Shown: positions 1-5,230, counted from the first letter of the stretch. The stretch: DNA of 5,230 nucleotides from Sedimentisphaerales bacterium (GCA_016932145.1 JAFGDI010000305.1:1-5230), one strand, 5' to 3'. Numbers and translations: made by a program. The notes: a model not told the origin generated them from the sequence alone.

Positions 1-121
1 ATAACTACTTATGATTTAATTAAGTTTTTATGCTTTTGATTGTCTCATTTAGGTTTGTCTTTATGGTTAGTGGTGTACTATAATTGCAGTCGAAAACAGA
101 GGTTTTTGGGGTGTATTTACT

Positions 122-142
122 GTCTCGTTGTCTTAATGAGAC
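122..142 (+). repeat. Imperfect hairpin, 9-bp stem with 3-nt loop
   Basis: GTCTCGTTG (122-130) can pair with TAATGAGAC (134-142) around the loop TCT. Five base pairs at the base of the stem are Watson-Crick without interruption, and two G-U pairs occur further up. No run of T follows directly, so it is not a typical intrinsic terminator. It may be an RNA structure in an upstream transcript or chance. Confidence 0.4.
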
Positions 143-206
143 GCTTATTGGCTGTAAGTGATACATGTACATATTGTAAGTCGTTTATTTGTATTTCCTT
201 ATGTGT

Positions 207-237
207 ATATTGTATCATTTTCTTGTTGATACAATAT
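207..237. repeat. Perfect 11-bp inverted repeat, 9-nt spacer
   Basis: ATATTGTATCA (207-217) and TGATACAATAT (227-237) are exact reverse complements, separated by nine mostly T bases. A third copy of the inner core TGATAC sits at 159-164. The symmetry fits either a dimeric repressor operator or an RNA hairpin. It lies about 165 bp before nifU, upstream of both promoter candidates noted here. No known operator consensus was recognised. Confidence 0.55.
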
Positions 238-256
238 CGTATTTATGGGAATTAAT

Positions 257-286
257 TTGATTATTATGTGAAACAGATGCTAAATA
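257..286 (+). promoter_or_regulatory. Weak candidate promoter for nifU (distal)
   Basis: TTGATT (257-262) is followed after 18 bp by TAAATA (281-286), with a TG dinucleotide at 278-279 in extended -10 position. TATTAT at 285-290 is a closer match to the -10 consensus but is spaced too far. Such matches are common in AT-rich DNA, so this is only a candidate. Confidence 0.25.
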
Positions 287-314
287 TTATATAGAGCAGG
301 GCAGCTTATATTTT

Positions 315-343
315 TTGCAAAAATGAATTGTTTGCGTTAATAT
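315..343 (+). promoter_or_regulatory. Candidate promoter for nifU (proximal) with possible operator
   Basis: TTGCAA (315-320) and TAATAT (338-343) are separated by 17 bp, the ideal sigma-70 spacing, and each matches the consensus at four of six positions. A start near 350 would give a leader of about 50 nt before nifU. The small inverted repeat GCAAA-N9-TTTGC (317-335) overlaps the -35 and spacer, as an operator would. No sigma-54 type TGGCAC-N5-TTGCA element is seen upstream of nifU. Confidence 0.35.
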
Positions 344-400
344 AACAGGCTTTGAAGAACATAGACAAGAGAGACGGAAAAACACAAGGAAAGACCTGAA

Positions 401-1243
401 ATGTGGGACTATACAGATAAAGTAAAAGATCATTTTTTCAATCCTCGTAATGTTGGCGAGATAGAGAATGCTGACGGCGTGGGCGAAGTAGGTTCACTGG
501 CCTGTGGCGACGCGTTGAAGTTTACATTCAAGCTGGACGAGAATGGTCGTATAGCCGATGCTAAGTTTAAGACTTTTGGCTGTGGTAGTGCGGTGGCCAC
601 ATCTTCGGTATTGACTGAGATGGTAAAGGGTCTGACTCTGGAAGAGGCATCCAGGATAACCAATAAGCAGATAGCCGAGCAGTTGGGCGGTCTGCCTGAG
701 CATAAGATGCATTGTTCGGTAATGGGGCGTGAGGCTCTGGAAGCGGCAATAGGTTATTATCAAAATGGTGGTAAGCCAGTAGAGGTTAAGCATTTAGAGG
801 GCGATGTAGTCTGTAATTGCTTTGGTGTAACTGTCAAGGAGATCGAAGATGCTGTTCGTGAAAACGGTCTTACTGATCTCGATGATGTAATGCATTATAC
901 AAAAGCTGGTGGTGCTTGCGGTCATTGTCGCGGCGATATAAATGCTATTTTGCAGCGTATTAATAAAACGGACAAGCAAGATAAGTCTGTTGTTGAAGTT
1001 GGGCCTATGACTATATTGCAGAAGATAAAGCTGATCGAAAAGACGCTGGATGAGAAGGTTCGTCCGGCATTACAGGCTGATGGCGGCGATATAGAGCTGG
1101 TTGACATAATAGAAAATGTAGTTAAAGTCAGACTTAAGGGAATGTGTTCTTCCTGTCCGGCTTCTGCCAATACGCTCAAGGGGCTGGTTCAGGTAAAGTT
1201 GCAGGAATATGTTTCTAAAGACCTGATCGTAGAGCCGGTGTAA
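401..1243 (+). CDS. nifU: NifU, three-domain iron-sulfur cluster assembly scaffold
   Basis: This cytoplasmic scaffold assembles [2Fe-2S] and [4Fe-4S] clusters from iron and NifS-derived sulfur and passes them to apoproteins. The 280 residues show three domains. An IscU-like domain (about 1-125) has Cys35, Cys61 and Cys105 with Asp37 and the motif LPEHKMHCSVMG. A Bfd-like ferredoxin domain (about 134-187) has C138-x-C140 and C173-x2-C176 for a permanent [2Fe-2S] cluster. A C-terminal Nfu domain (about 203-280) has RPALQADGGDIELV and C249-x2-C252. All nine expected cysteines are present. The protein is shorter than the roughly 312 residues recalled for Azotobacter NifU, mostly because the linker before the Nfu domain (about 188-202) is short. 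AAGGA at 386-390 supports the ATG start. nifS follows 27 nt later, forming an operon. Whether it serves nitrogenase or general Fe-S proteins cannot be told from this window. The family assignment is very secure. Confidence 0.96.
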   Translation: MWDYTDKVKDHFFNPRNVGEIENADGVGEVGSLACGDALKFTFKLDENGRIADAKFKTFGCGSAVATSSVLTEMVKGLTLEEASRITNKQIAEQLGGLPEHKMHCSVMGREALEAAIGYYQNGGKPVEVKHLEGDVVCNCFGVTVKEIEDAVRENGLTDLDDVMHYTKAGGACGHCRGDINAILQRINKTDKQDKSVVEVGPMTILQKIKLIEKTLDEKVRPALQADGGDIELVDIIENVVKVRLKGMCSSCPASANTLKGLVQVKLQEYVSKDLIVEPV

Positions 1244-1260
1244 GATATAAGTGGGAAGTT

Positions 1261-1265
1261 GAGGA
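1261..1265 (+). promoter_or_regulatory. Ribosome binding site that fixes the nifS start
   Basis: GAGGA lies 5 nt before ATG 1271. The longest open frame would begin at TTG 1259, four codons earlier, but the binding site falls after that TTG. ATG 1271 is therefore the better start. Confidence 0.7.
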
Positions 1266-1270
1266 CAGAT

Positions 1271-2443
1271 ATGACCGAGAATATATGCTATTTTGATAAT
1301 AATGCCACTACTGCGGTAGCTCCGGAAGTTTTTGAGGCGATGATGCCGTTTTTAACGGGTCTTTATGGTAATCCGTCCAGTATGCACACTTTCGGCGGTA
1401 AGATAAGGCACGATGTTGACAATGCCCGTCAGCAGGTAGCGGACCTTATAGGTTGTGCCCCCGATGAGATCATATTTACCAGTTGTGGTACAGAGAGCAA
1501 TAATATGGCCTTGCGTGGGTTTCTTGACCGCAATGAGAATTATCGGCATATTATAACCTCCAAAGTTGAGCATCCGGCGATTCGTGAAACTGCCCGTACA
1601 TTGCAGCTAAAGGGCTATCGTCTTACCGAGCTGGGGGTTGATAAAGATGGCAATCTCAATCTTGATCAACTGGCAGATGCCTTACAGGACGGCCCGGCAT
1701 TAGTATCTATTATGTATGCCAATAATGAGACAGGGGTTATCTTTCCAATTGATAAGATAAGTCAGATGGTTCGTCATGCCGGGGGTACAATGCACACTGA
1801 TGCGGTGCAGACTGTGGGCAAGATACCATTTTCGCTGAAGGATATGGCTGTTGATATGTTGAGCCTGTCTGGTCATAAGGTTCATGCTCCCAAAGGGATA
1901 GGTGTTTTGTATGTTCGTCGTGGGCTTAAGCTCACGCCTTATCTTACTGGCGGTCATCAAGAGCATGGCAAACGGGCTGGTACTGAAAATGTTGCCAGTA
2001 TTATAGGTCTGGGTAAGGCATGTCAGTTGGCCAAAGAGAATATTGAGGAAGAAAACACGCGGGTAAGGGCTATGCGTGACCGATTGGAACAGGGTATATT
2101 AGATAACTGTCCCGATTGTGTTGCCAATGGCCGTAATGCCGAAAGATTACCTAATACCAGCAATATAGGTTTTAGCTATATTGAGGGCGAGTCTATATTG
2201 ATGAACCTCGATGCCGCCGGTATCGCTGCTTCAAGCGGCTCGGCCTGTTCCAGTGAATCGCTGGAGCCAAGTCATGTATTGCAGGCTATGGGCGTACCTT
2301 TTATCTCTATGCACGGTTCGATCAGATTTTCACTGGGTCGGTATAATACCCAGGAACAGATAGATTATGCCATAGAGAAGATACCGCCGATAATCAGGAA
2401 TCTCAGAGCTATGTCGCCATTTGGCAAAGATGGTAAGTTTTAA
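1271..2443 (+). CDS. nifS: NifS, PLP-dependent cysteine desulfurase (group I)
   Basis: The enzyme removes sulfur from L-cysteine, giving alanine and a protein-bound persulfide that feeds cluster assembly on NifU. With the ATG at 1271 it has 390 residues, a normal family length. The start YFDNNATT (7-14) is typical. The PLP site is visible: TSCGTESNN (70-78), VEHPA (99-103, stacking His101), NNETG (151-155), HTDAVQ (175-180, Asp177 and Gln180) and SLSGHK with the Schiff-base Lys203. RAGTEN (235-240) follows. SSGSACSS (321-328) carries catalytic Cys326 in the long-loop setting that marks group I enzymes. IRFSLGRYN (351-359) closes the fold. It is 27 nt downstream of nifU and almost certainly co-transcribed. 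Pairing with a full-length NifU favours NifS over IscS. The gene is intact, with no missing key residue. Confidence 0.95.
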   Translation: MTENICYFDNNATTAVAPEVFEAMMPFLTGLYGNPSSMHTFGGKIRHDVDNARQQVADLIGCAPDEIIFTSCGTESNNMALRGFLDRNENYRHIITSKVEHPAIRETARTLQLKGYRLTELGVDKDGNLNLDQLADALQDGPALVSIMYANNETGVIFPIDKISQMVRHAGGTMHTDAVQTVGKIPFSLKDMAVDMLSLSGHKVHAPKGIGVLYVRRGLKLTPYLTGGHQEHGKRAGTENVASIIGLGKACQLAKENIEEENTRVRAMRDRLEQGILDNCPDCVANGRNAERLPNTSNIGFSYIEGESILMNLDAAGIAASSGSACSSESLEPSHVLQAMGVPFISMHGSIRFSLGRYNTQEQIDYAIEKIPPIIRNLRAMSPFGKDGKF

Positions 2444-2501
2444 ACCGTTTTTGCTTGGGTAGTTGGTGTGAGTGTGAGGTGTTTTTTGCCTTATCTCATT
2501 G

Positions 2502-2521
2502 CAGGCTAAAGGCTTAGCCTG
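2502..2521 (+). terminator. Stem-loop after nifS, possible terminator
   Basis: CAGGCTAA (2502-2509) pairs perfectly with TTAGCCTG (2514-2521) around the loop AGGC, giving an 8-bp stem with four GC pairs. It lies 58 bp after the nifS stop. The following bases are G-rich and the first run of T appears only at 2537-2540, so classic intrinsic termination is doubtful. It could instead protect the 3' end of the mRNA. Confidence 0.4.
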
Positions 2522-2561
2522 ACGGGGGGTGGTGTATTTTAAATATTCTGTTCTGTTATTT

Positions 2562-2592
2562 TAATTTTTCTTTGGGTAAAATTATTTTTTTT
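2562..2592 (+). terminator. AT-only stem followed by eight T
   Basis: TAATTTT (2562-2568) pairs with AAAATTA (2578-2584) across a 9-nt loop and is followed directly by eight T (2585-2592). The layout resembles an intrinsic terminator, but the stem has no GC pair and would be weak. Confidence 0.25.
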
Positions 2593-2613
2593 GTGGCACA
2601 AATGTATTTTCTC

Positions 2614-2651
2614 TGGCATATCCTTGTGGCGATTAATAATAGGTTATGCCA
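2614..2651. repeat. TGGCATA/TATGCCA inverted repeat before the sigma gene
   Basis: TGGCATA (2614-2620) and TATGCCA (2645-2651) are exact reverse complements 24 bp apart, ending 15 bp before the sigma start codon. The direct repeat TTGTGGC occurs at 2591-2597 and 2624-2630, 33 bp apart. Together they look like binding sites for a regulator of the sigma/FecR unit, but chance is possible. Confidence 0.3.
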
Positions 2652-2666
2652 TAAAAGAGAGAATAA

Positions 2667-3218
2667 GTGTTTGAGGAAGACAGAAAACAGAATAGAAATG
2701 GTTCAAATACGCCAGAGTATTTCCTTTATTTACTGACACCAGTCCAGGGTCGGCTTTATGCTTTTATTCTTAGCCGCTGGCCGAACAAATCAGATGCTGA
2801 TGATATAATGCAGGAAGTTATATCGGTTCTTTGGAGTAAGTTTGATTCCTATGAGCCTGGCACTGAATTTCTGGCTTGGGCATTTACTGTTACCAAATAT
2901 ATTTTGTCTGGCTTCAGGCGAAAGCATAAGAATTATCCTGTTCAGTTTTCAGCGGAAACGCTGGAGATGCTCGATAAGCATACTGATGAGTTTAATAGTG
3001 TATATGATAATCGTATAGAAACACTCAGAGAATGTGTGAAAAAGTTACCAGTCAGGGATCTTAGTCTGCTCAAGCTGAAGTATGAAGAAGGGTTACCCTC
3101 TCAGAAGATAGCCTCTCGTTTTGGTATGTCGGTGCGTACTTTTTATCGCAATATTTCTAAGGCTCATGCTATATTGATGCAATGTATGTCGCTTAGTAGT
3201 AAGGCAGGCGGTGTATGA
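2667..3218 (+). CDS. ECF-type RNA polymerase sigma factor, planctomycete/Verrucomicrobium type
   Basis: This is a two-domain alternative sigma factor of 183 residues that would direct RNA polymerase to a small set of promoters. Sigma region 2 (about 18-90) contains LTPVQGRLYAFILSR, the acidic DADDIMQE core-binding segment (43-50), VLWSKFDSYEPGTEFLAW (54-71) and basic FRRKHK (83-88). This wording is typical of the family named after Rhodopirellula and Verrucomicrobium. Region 4 (about 117-172) has LPVRDLSLLKLKYEEGL followed by a helix-turn-helix (about 145-167, KIASRFGMSVRTFYRNISKA). The start is GTG, directly after an in-frame TAA at 2664-2666. No usable in-frame ATG lies before region 2, and the binding site is weak (AGAGAGAA, 2655-2662). 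Its stop overlaps the next start as ATGA, so the two proteins are probably made together, as for a sigma factor and its regulator. The promoter target is unknown. Confidence 0.9.
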   Translation: MFEEDRKQNRNGSNTPEYFLYLLTPVQGRLYAFILSRWPNKSDADDIMQEVISVLWSKFDSYEPGTEFLAWAFTVTKYILSGFRRKHKNYPVQFSAETLEMLDKHTDEFNSVYDNRIETLRECVKKLPVRDLSLLKLKYEEGLPSQKIASRFGMSVRTFYRNISKAHAILMQCMSLSSKAGGV

Positions 3219-4930
3219 AAAAGGCAGATAATAAGTATAGTCAGGAGCTGATCGAGGTTATTATTCTCACTTTTGATGGCAAGGTGTCGGAAGATCAGTT
3301 TTGCTGGTTGCAGGAGCAGATTAATAATAATGATCAAGCGCGCGAGTGTTATTTTAAGCTATTAACTATATATACAGCCTTTAATGATTATAGTAATTCT
3401 GGTATTTTATTTGATGAGCTGGTAACAGGTGGCAATGGCTCAGATGGGCTTGATGTTGCGGTACTGATGGAACTGGCTGAAGAAGAGGTTCAGGCTCCGG
3501 GTGTGGAAATAGTCCACGCTAATCCAGTTGAGGCAGTTAAGCAGTATGAGCCAGAGTTGAGATATCGGGCGGAGCCTGTACGGAAGTTTTCCATATCTGG
3601 CATGGTAGCCGCTGCTGCCCTGATATTTTTGGTGGTATATGTAAAGCTTAATCCATTAACTGTGCCAGTTCCGGCGGCTCATCTTACAGACAGCACCAGG
3701 CCTGTCTGGTCTGGTAAAGTAACAATTCTTAATCATGGTGATAGTGTATTTGCTGATGAGATATTAATACTTAGTAGTGGAATAGCAGAGCTGAAAACAC
3801 AGAGAGATGTGACGGTATATCTGGAAGGGCCAGCGGAATTTCAATTTAAGAGTGAAACAGAACTATTGCTTTATTATGGCCATTTATATTCACAGGTTGC
3901 CAGAAACGGGGTAGGGTTCACTATTAATACCCCTAATGCGATGGTAGTTGATCTGGGTACAGAGTTTAGTGTAAGATTTGACCGGTATGACAAGTCAACT
4001 CAGGTGCAGATGTATAAAGGTTCAGCTGTTATCTCGAATAAAAAAGATAATTCCAACAGGGAAATACTTTCTGCTGGAGTGGCCAAGGCTATAGATCAGG
4101 GAGGTTCTATAAGCGATATTGCATTTGACAGTAGTGATATTCCTTACCGTACTTTGTCTGGTTATGAGAAACTTTTAGATAGAAGCAATGTTCTTGGCTA
4201 TTGTAGTTTTAATCAGCGGCTATCCTGGGTAAATAAATATGTTGGACAGAGTAATCTGGCAGAAAGCTGGATATATAACAATGCTGTTATCGATGATATA
4301 GGTAAGGGCAGTTCGGGTCAGCCGGATTGTGCCTTGTATTTTTCGGGTACAGGTCAGCAGAGTTATGCCCGTCTGGAGAGATTGCCGTTAAGCGGCAAGA
4401 GCAGTTTTACGGTGGCATTGTGGTTTAAAGTTCAGCAGGGTAATGTACCAGATGCTGCTAAGCAATTTATTGCTTCAAAGTTCAATCCTGCCCAGCAGGT
4501 GGGCTGGCGTATTGGATTACTTGATAATGTGCCGTTTGTACGGATATCAGATTACGGTGGTGATAAGAAGTTTCACAACTGGCTCAGCTATGACCGGCAG
4601 ATCGAAGATGGCTGGCATTCTATTGTAATGGTGGTAGATCGAGAGCGAAAAAAGTTTCTTGCTTATCTTGATGGTATCTCCGATGGTTGGCAGAGTCCGG
4701 ATCCTGAATTATTAAGCAGGATCGATGAAGAGTTTCGTACAGTTACGAGCATTGCCGGCGACCTGCCCGATAATGTTGATCTGAGCAATAATGTTAATTT
4801 GCATATAGGTATTCGTTCGCGCAGTCTGGATATGCAGTTTAGTGGCTGGATATATGACATAGCGATATGGAATAAGGCTTTATCGTCTGATAAAGTAAAA
4901 GAGATATACAGCATTTTCCCGTTAAAATGA
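3215..4930 (+). CDS. FecR-domain membrane protein with C-terminal LamG domain, probable sigma regulator
   Basis: This is probably a single-pass inner-membrane protein of 571 residues that controls the sigma factor encoded just before it. Residues about 1-90 form a cytoplasmic anti-sigma-like helical region (LTFDGKVSEDQFCWLQEQ, then DQARECYFKLL); no HxxxCxxC zinc motif is seen. A variable acidic linker leads to one membrane segment (about 127-145, MVAAAALIFLVVYV). The FecR-like domain (about 165-275) has LEGPAEFQF near 203-211 and GFTINTPNAMVVDLGTEF at 234-251. A LamG/concanavalin A-like domain fills about 325-571, with LYFSGTG (374-380), FTVALWFKV (398-406) and the closing strand GWIYDIAIWNKALSS (544-558). 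There is no cleavable N-terminal signal peptide. LamG domains bind glycans or proteins, so the outer half may sense polymer or surface contact; this is inference. The ATGA overlap suggests translational coupling. No TonB-dependent receptor is visible, unlike classic FecI-FecR-FecA systems. Confidence 0.85.
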   Translation: MKKADNKYSQELIEVIILTFDGKVSEDQFCWLQEQINNNDQARECYFKLLTIYTAFNDYSNSGILFDELVTGGNGSDGLDVAVLMELAEEEVQAPGVEIVHANPVEAVKQYEPELRYRAEPVRKFSISGMVAAAALIFLVVYVKLNPLTVPVPAAHLTDSTRPVWSGKVTILNHGDSVFADEILILSSGIAELKTQRDVTVYLEGPAEFQFKSETELLLYYGHLYSQVARNGVGFTINTPNAMVVDLGTEFSVRFDRYDKSTQVQMYKGSAVISNKKDNSNREILSAGVAKAIDQGGSISDIAFDSSDIPYRTLSGYEKLLDRSNVLGYCSFNQRLSWVNKYVGQSNLAESWIYNNAVIDDIGKGSSGQPDCALYFSGTGQQSYARLERLPLSGKSSFTVALWFKVQQGNVPDAAKQFIASKFNPAQQVGWRIGLLDNVPFVRISDYGGDKKFHNWLSYDRQIEDGWHSIVMVVDRERKKFLAYLDGISDGWQSPDPELLSRIDEEFRTVTSIAGDLPDNVDLSNNVNLHIGIRSRSLDMQFSGWIYDIAIWNKALSSDKVKEIYSIFPLK

Positions 4931-4947
4931 TCAATCGTCTGATCATT
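4926..4947 (+). repeat. 8-bp inverted repeat over the FecR/LamG stop codon
   Basis: AATGATCA (4926-4933) and TGATCATT (4940-4947) pair perfectly around a 6-nt loop, and the first arm includes the TGA stop. The stem is AT-rich and no T run follows directly, so it is not a convincing terminator. It contains two of three TGATCA palindromes in this gap. Confidence 0.35.
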
Positions 4948-4978
4948 ATATTTATTCAGAAATAATCTGGTCTATTAA

Positions 4979-5016
4979 CTGACAGCCTGATCAACTGGCA
5001 GCTATTATTTTTGTTT
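4979..5016 (+). terminator. Possible intrinsic terminator after the FecR/LamG gene
   Basis: CTGACAG (4979-4985) pairs with CTGGCAG (4995-5001) with one A-G mismatch and a 9-nt loop. CTATTA and then TTTTTGTTT follow. Position and T tail suit a terminator for the sigma/FecR unit, but the stem is short and imperfect. If real, the next gene has its own promoter. Confidence 0.35.
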
Positions 5017-5039
5017 CAGCAATTTAAGGTTGCAGAATT

Positions 5040-5056
5040 ATTTTAATTATTAAAAT
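5040..5056. repeat. AT-only palindrome in the promoter region of the last gene
   Basis: ATTTTAA (5040-5046) and TTAAAAT (5050-5056) are exact reverse complements around TTA. It lies 36 bp before the start codon of the last gene, just before CATAAT (5058-5063), a five-of-six match to a -10 box that lacks a well-spaced -35. In DNA this AT-rich, such a palindrome can easily be chance. Confidence 0.2.
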
Positions 5057-5081
5057 TCATAATAGTAATGGCAATGAAATT

Positions 5082-5086
5082 GGAGG
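5082..5086 (+). promoter_or_regulatory. Strong ribosome binding site that fixes the start of the last gene
   Basis: A full GGAGG lies 5 nt before ATG 5092. Two in-frame ATGs further upstream (5068 and 5074) could extend the protein by eight or six residues, but they lie before this site. Starting at 5092 also gives the signal peptide a normal charged beginning. Confidence 0.75.
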
Positions 5087-5091
5087 TTAAA

Positions 5092-5230
5092 ATGAAATTA
5101 TATTTCAGGAGTATTTTCCTTTCCTTTTTACTGGTATCTTTGTCTCAGGCTGAGCTGGTTAATAACTGGAAACTAATATCGAAAGACGGTTCGGTCGTAT
5201 CAGACAGTGGTCTGGCAGGAAATTTGGGGA
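5092..5230 (+). CDS. Exported protein, probably LamG-like (5' part only)
   Basis: Only the first 46 complete codons are in the window. The protein starts with MKLYFRS, a hydrophobic core IFLSFLLVSL (8-17) and a likely signal peptidase I site SQA|EL after residue 20, so it is probably exported. The mature start, LVNNWKLISKDGSVVSDSG, resembles the first strand and loop of LamG/concanavalin A-like domains, which often read 'L-V-x-x-W-x-x-D-x-G-x-x-x-x-D-S-S-G'. That match is short and tentative. It follows the FecR/LamG gene by 161 bp on the same strand, so it could belong to the same regulon or be its target. A PEP-CTERM or other anchoring tail, frequent in such proteins, would lie beyond the edge and cannot be checked here. 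Confidence 0.75.
   Translation, partial: MKLYFRSIFLSFLLVSLSQAELVNNWKLISKDGSVVSDSGLAGNLG

Larger units (their letters stand above)
1..400. other. T-rich non-coding leader upstream of nifU
   Basis: No supported gene lies here. Stops are frequent on the + strand, and the only open frame of note (40-255) needs a TTG start without a ribosome binding site and would encode an implausible Cys/Tyr/Ile-rich peptide. The stretch is T-rich on the + strand. It contains an imperfect hairpin (122-142), an 8-bp palindrome TACATGTA (162-169), a perfect 11-bp inverted repeat (207-217/227-237) and two weak promoter-like element pairs before nifU. The simplest reading is a long intergenic region carrying regulatory signals for the nifU-nifS operon. 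A small RNA or the 3' end of an upstream transcript cannot be excluded. Confidence 0.6.
2444..2666. other. Intergenic region between nifS and the sigma gene
   Basis: This 223-bp gap opens with a G/T-rich stretch that has no C from 2455 to 2488, then a stem-loop (2502-2521), a G6 run (2524-2529), an AT-rich stem with T8 (2562-2592), and TGGC repeats at 2594, 2614 and 2627. It probably holds the end of the nifU-nifS transcript and the promoter of the sigma/FecR unit. No gene is supported. Confidence 0.6.

Noticed and set aside
40..255. Open frame of 71 codons in the left intergenic region
   Set aside because: It starts with TTG, has no ribosome binding site, gives a Cys/Tyr/Ile-rich peptide without a recognisable domain, and runs through both inverted repeats.
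922..1179. Reverse-strand open frame of 85 codons inside nifU
   Set aside because: It is a shadow of the well-conserved NifU reading frame and has no domain or binding site of its own.
1259..1270. Upstream TTG start for nifS (four extra residues)
   Set aside because: GAGGA at 1261-1265 lies inside this extension and is well placed for ATG 1271, and the family normally begins close to the YFDNNATT motif.
2594..2609. Sigma-54 promoter at TGGCAC before the sigma gene
   Set aside because: The -24 element is perfect, but after five bases the sequence is TATTT, lacking the essential GC of the -12 element.
4443..4914. Small open frames on both strands within the LamG region (4443-4628 and 4663-4914)
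   Set aside because: They overlap a recognisable LamG coding frame and encode low-complexity peptides.
1..5230. CRISPR array, tRNA, rRNA or insertion sequence
   Set aside because: No regularly spaced repeats, cloverleaf structure, rRNA-like conserved segment, transposase or terminal inverted repeat pair was seen.

Overview
The window carries five protein genes, all on the + strand, in two or three transcription units, with the last gene running off the right edge. The DNA is moderately AT-rich. Isoleucine is coded mostly by ATA (11 of 16 Ile codons in nifU, 5 of 8 in the sigma gene). An ECF sigma factor of the planctomycete/verrucomicrobial type, overlapping a FecR-like membrane protein with a C-terminal LamG domain and followed by an exported LamG-like protein, points to the PVC group. 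An anaerobic member of the Phycisphaerae/Sedimentisphaerales or the Lentisphaerota is my best guess. This is inference from gene style, not from a marker gene.

Positions 1-400 hold no convincing gene. The stretch is T-rich and contains two clear inverted repeats plus weak promoter-like elements leading into nifU. Positions 401-2443 are a two-gene iron-sulfur cluster assembly operon: a full three-domain NifU scaffold with all nine expected cysteines, then the group I cysteine desulfurase NifS with its PLP lysine and catalytic cysteine. NifS supplies sulfur and NifU builds and transfers clusters. No nitrogenase gene and no sigma-54 promoter are visible, so a housekeeping role fits at least as well as nitrogen fixation.

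Positions 2444-2666 are an intergenic region with a GC-containing hairpin, a weak AT-stem/T8 terminator-like element and a cluster of TGGC repeats. Positions 2667-4930 hold the ECF sigma gene, which overlaps the FecR/LamG gene by ATGA. The pair looks like a sigma factor and its membrane-bound regulator with an extracytoplasmic carbohydrate- or protein-binding type domain. After a 161-bp gap with three TGATCA palindromes and a possible terminator, a gene with a strong GGAGG site begins at 5092. It encodes a signal peptide and the start of what looks like a LamG-type domain, and may be a target or partner of the sigma/FecR module.
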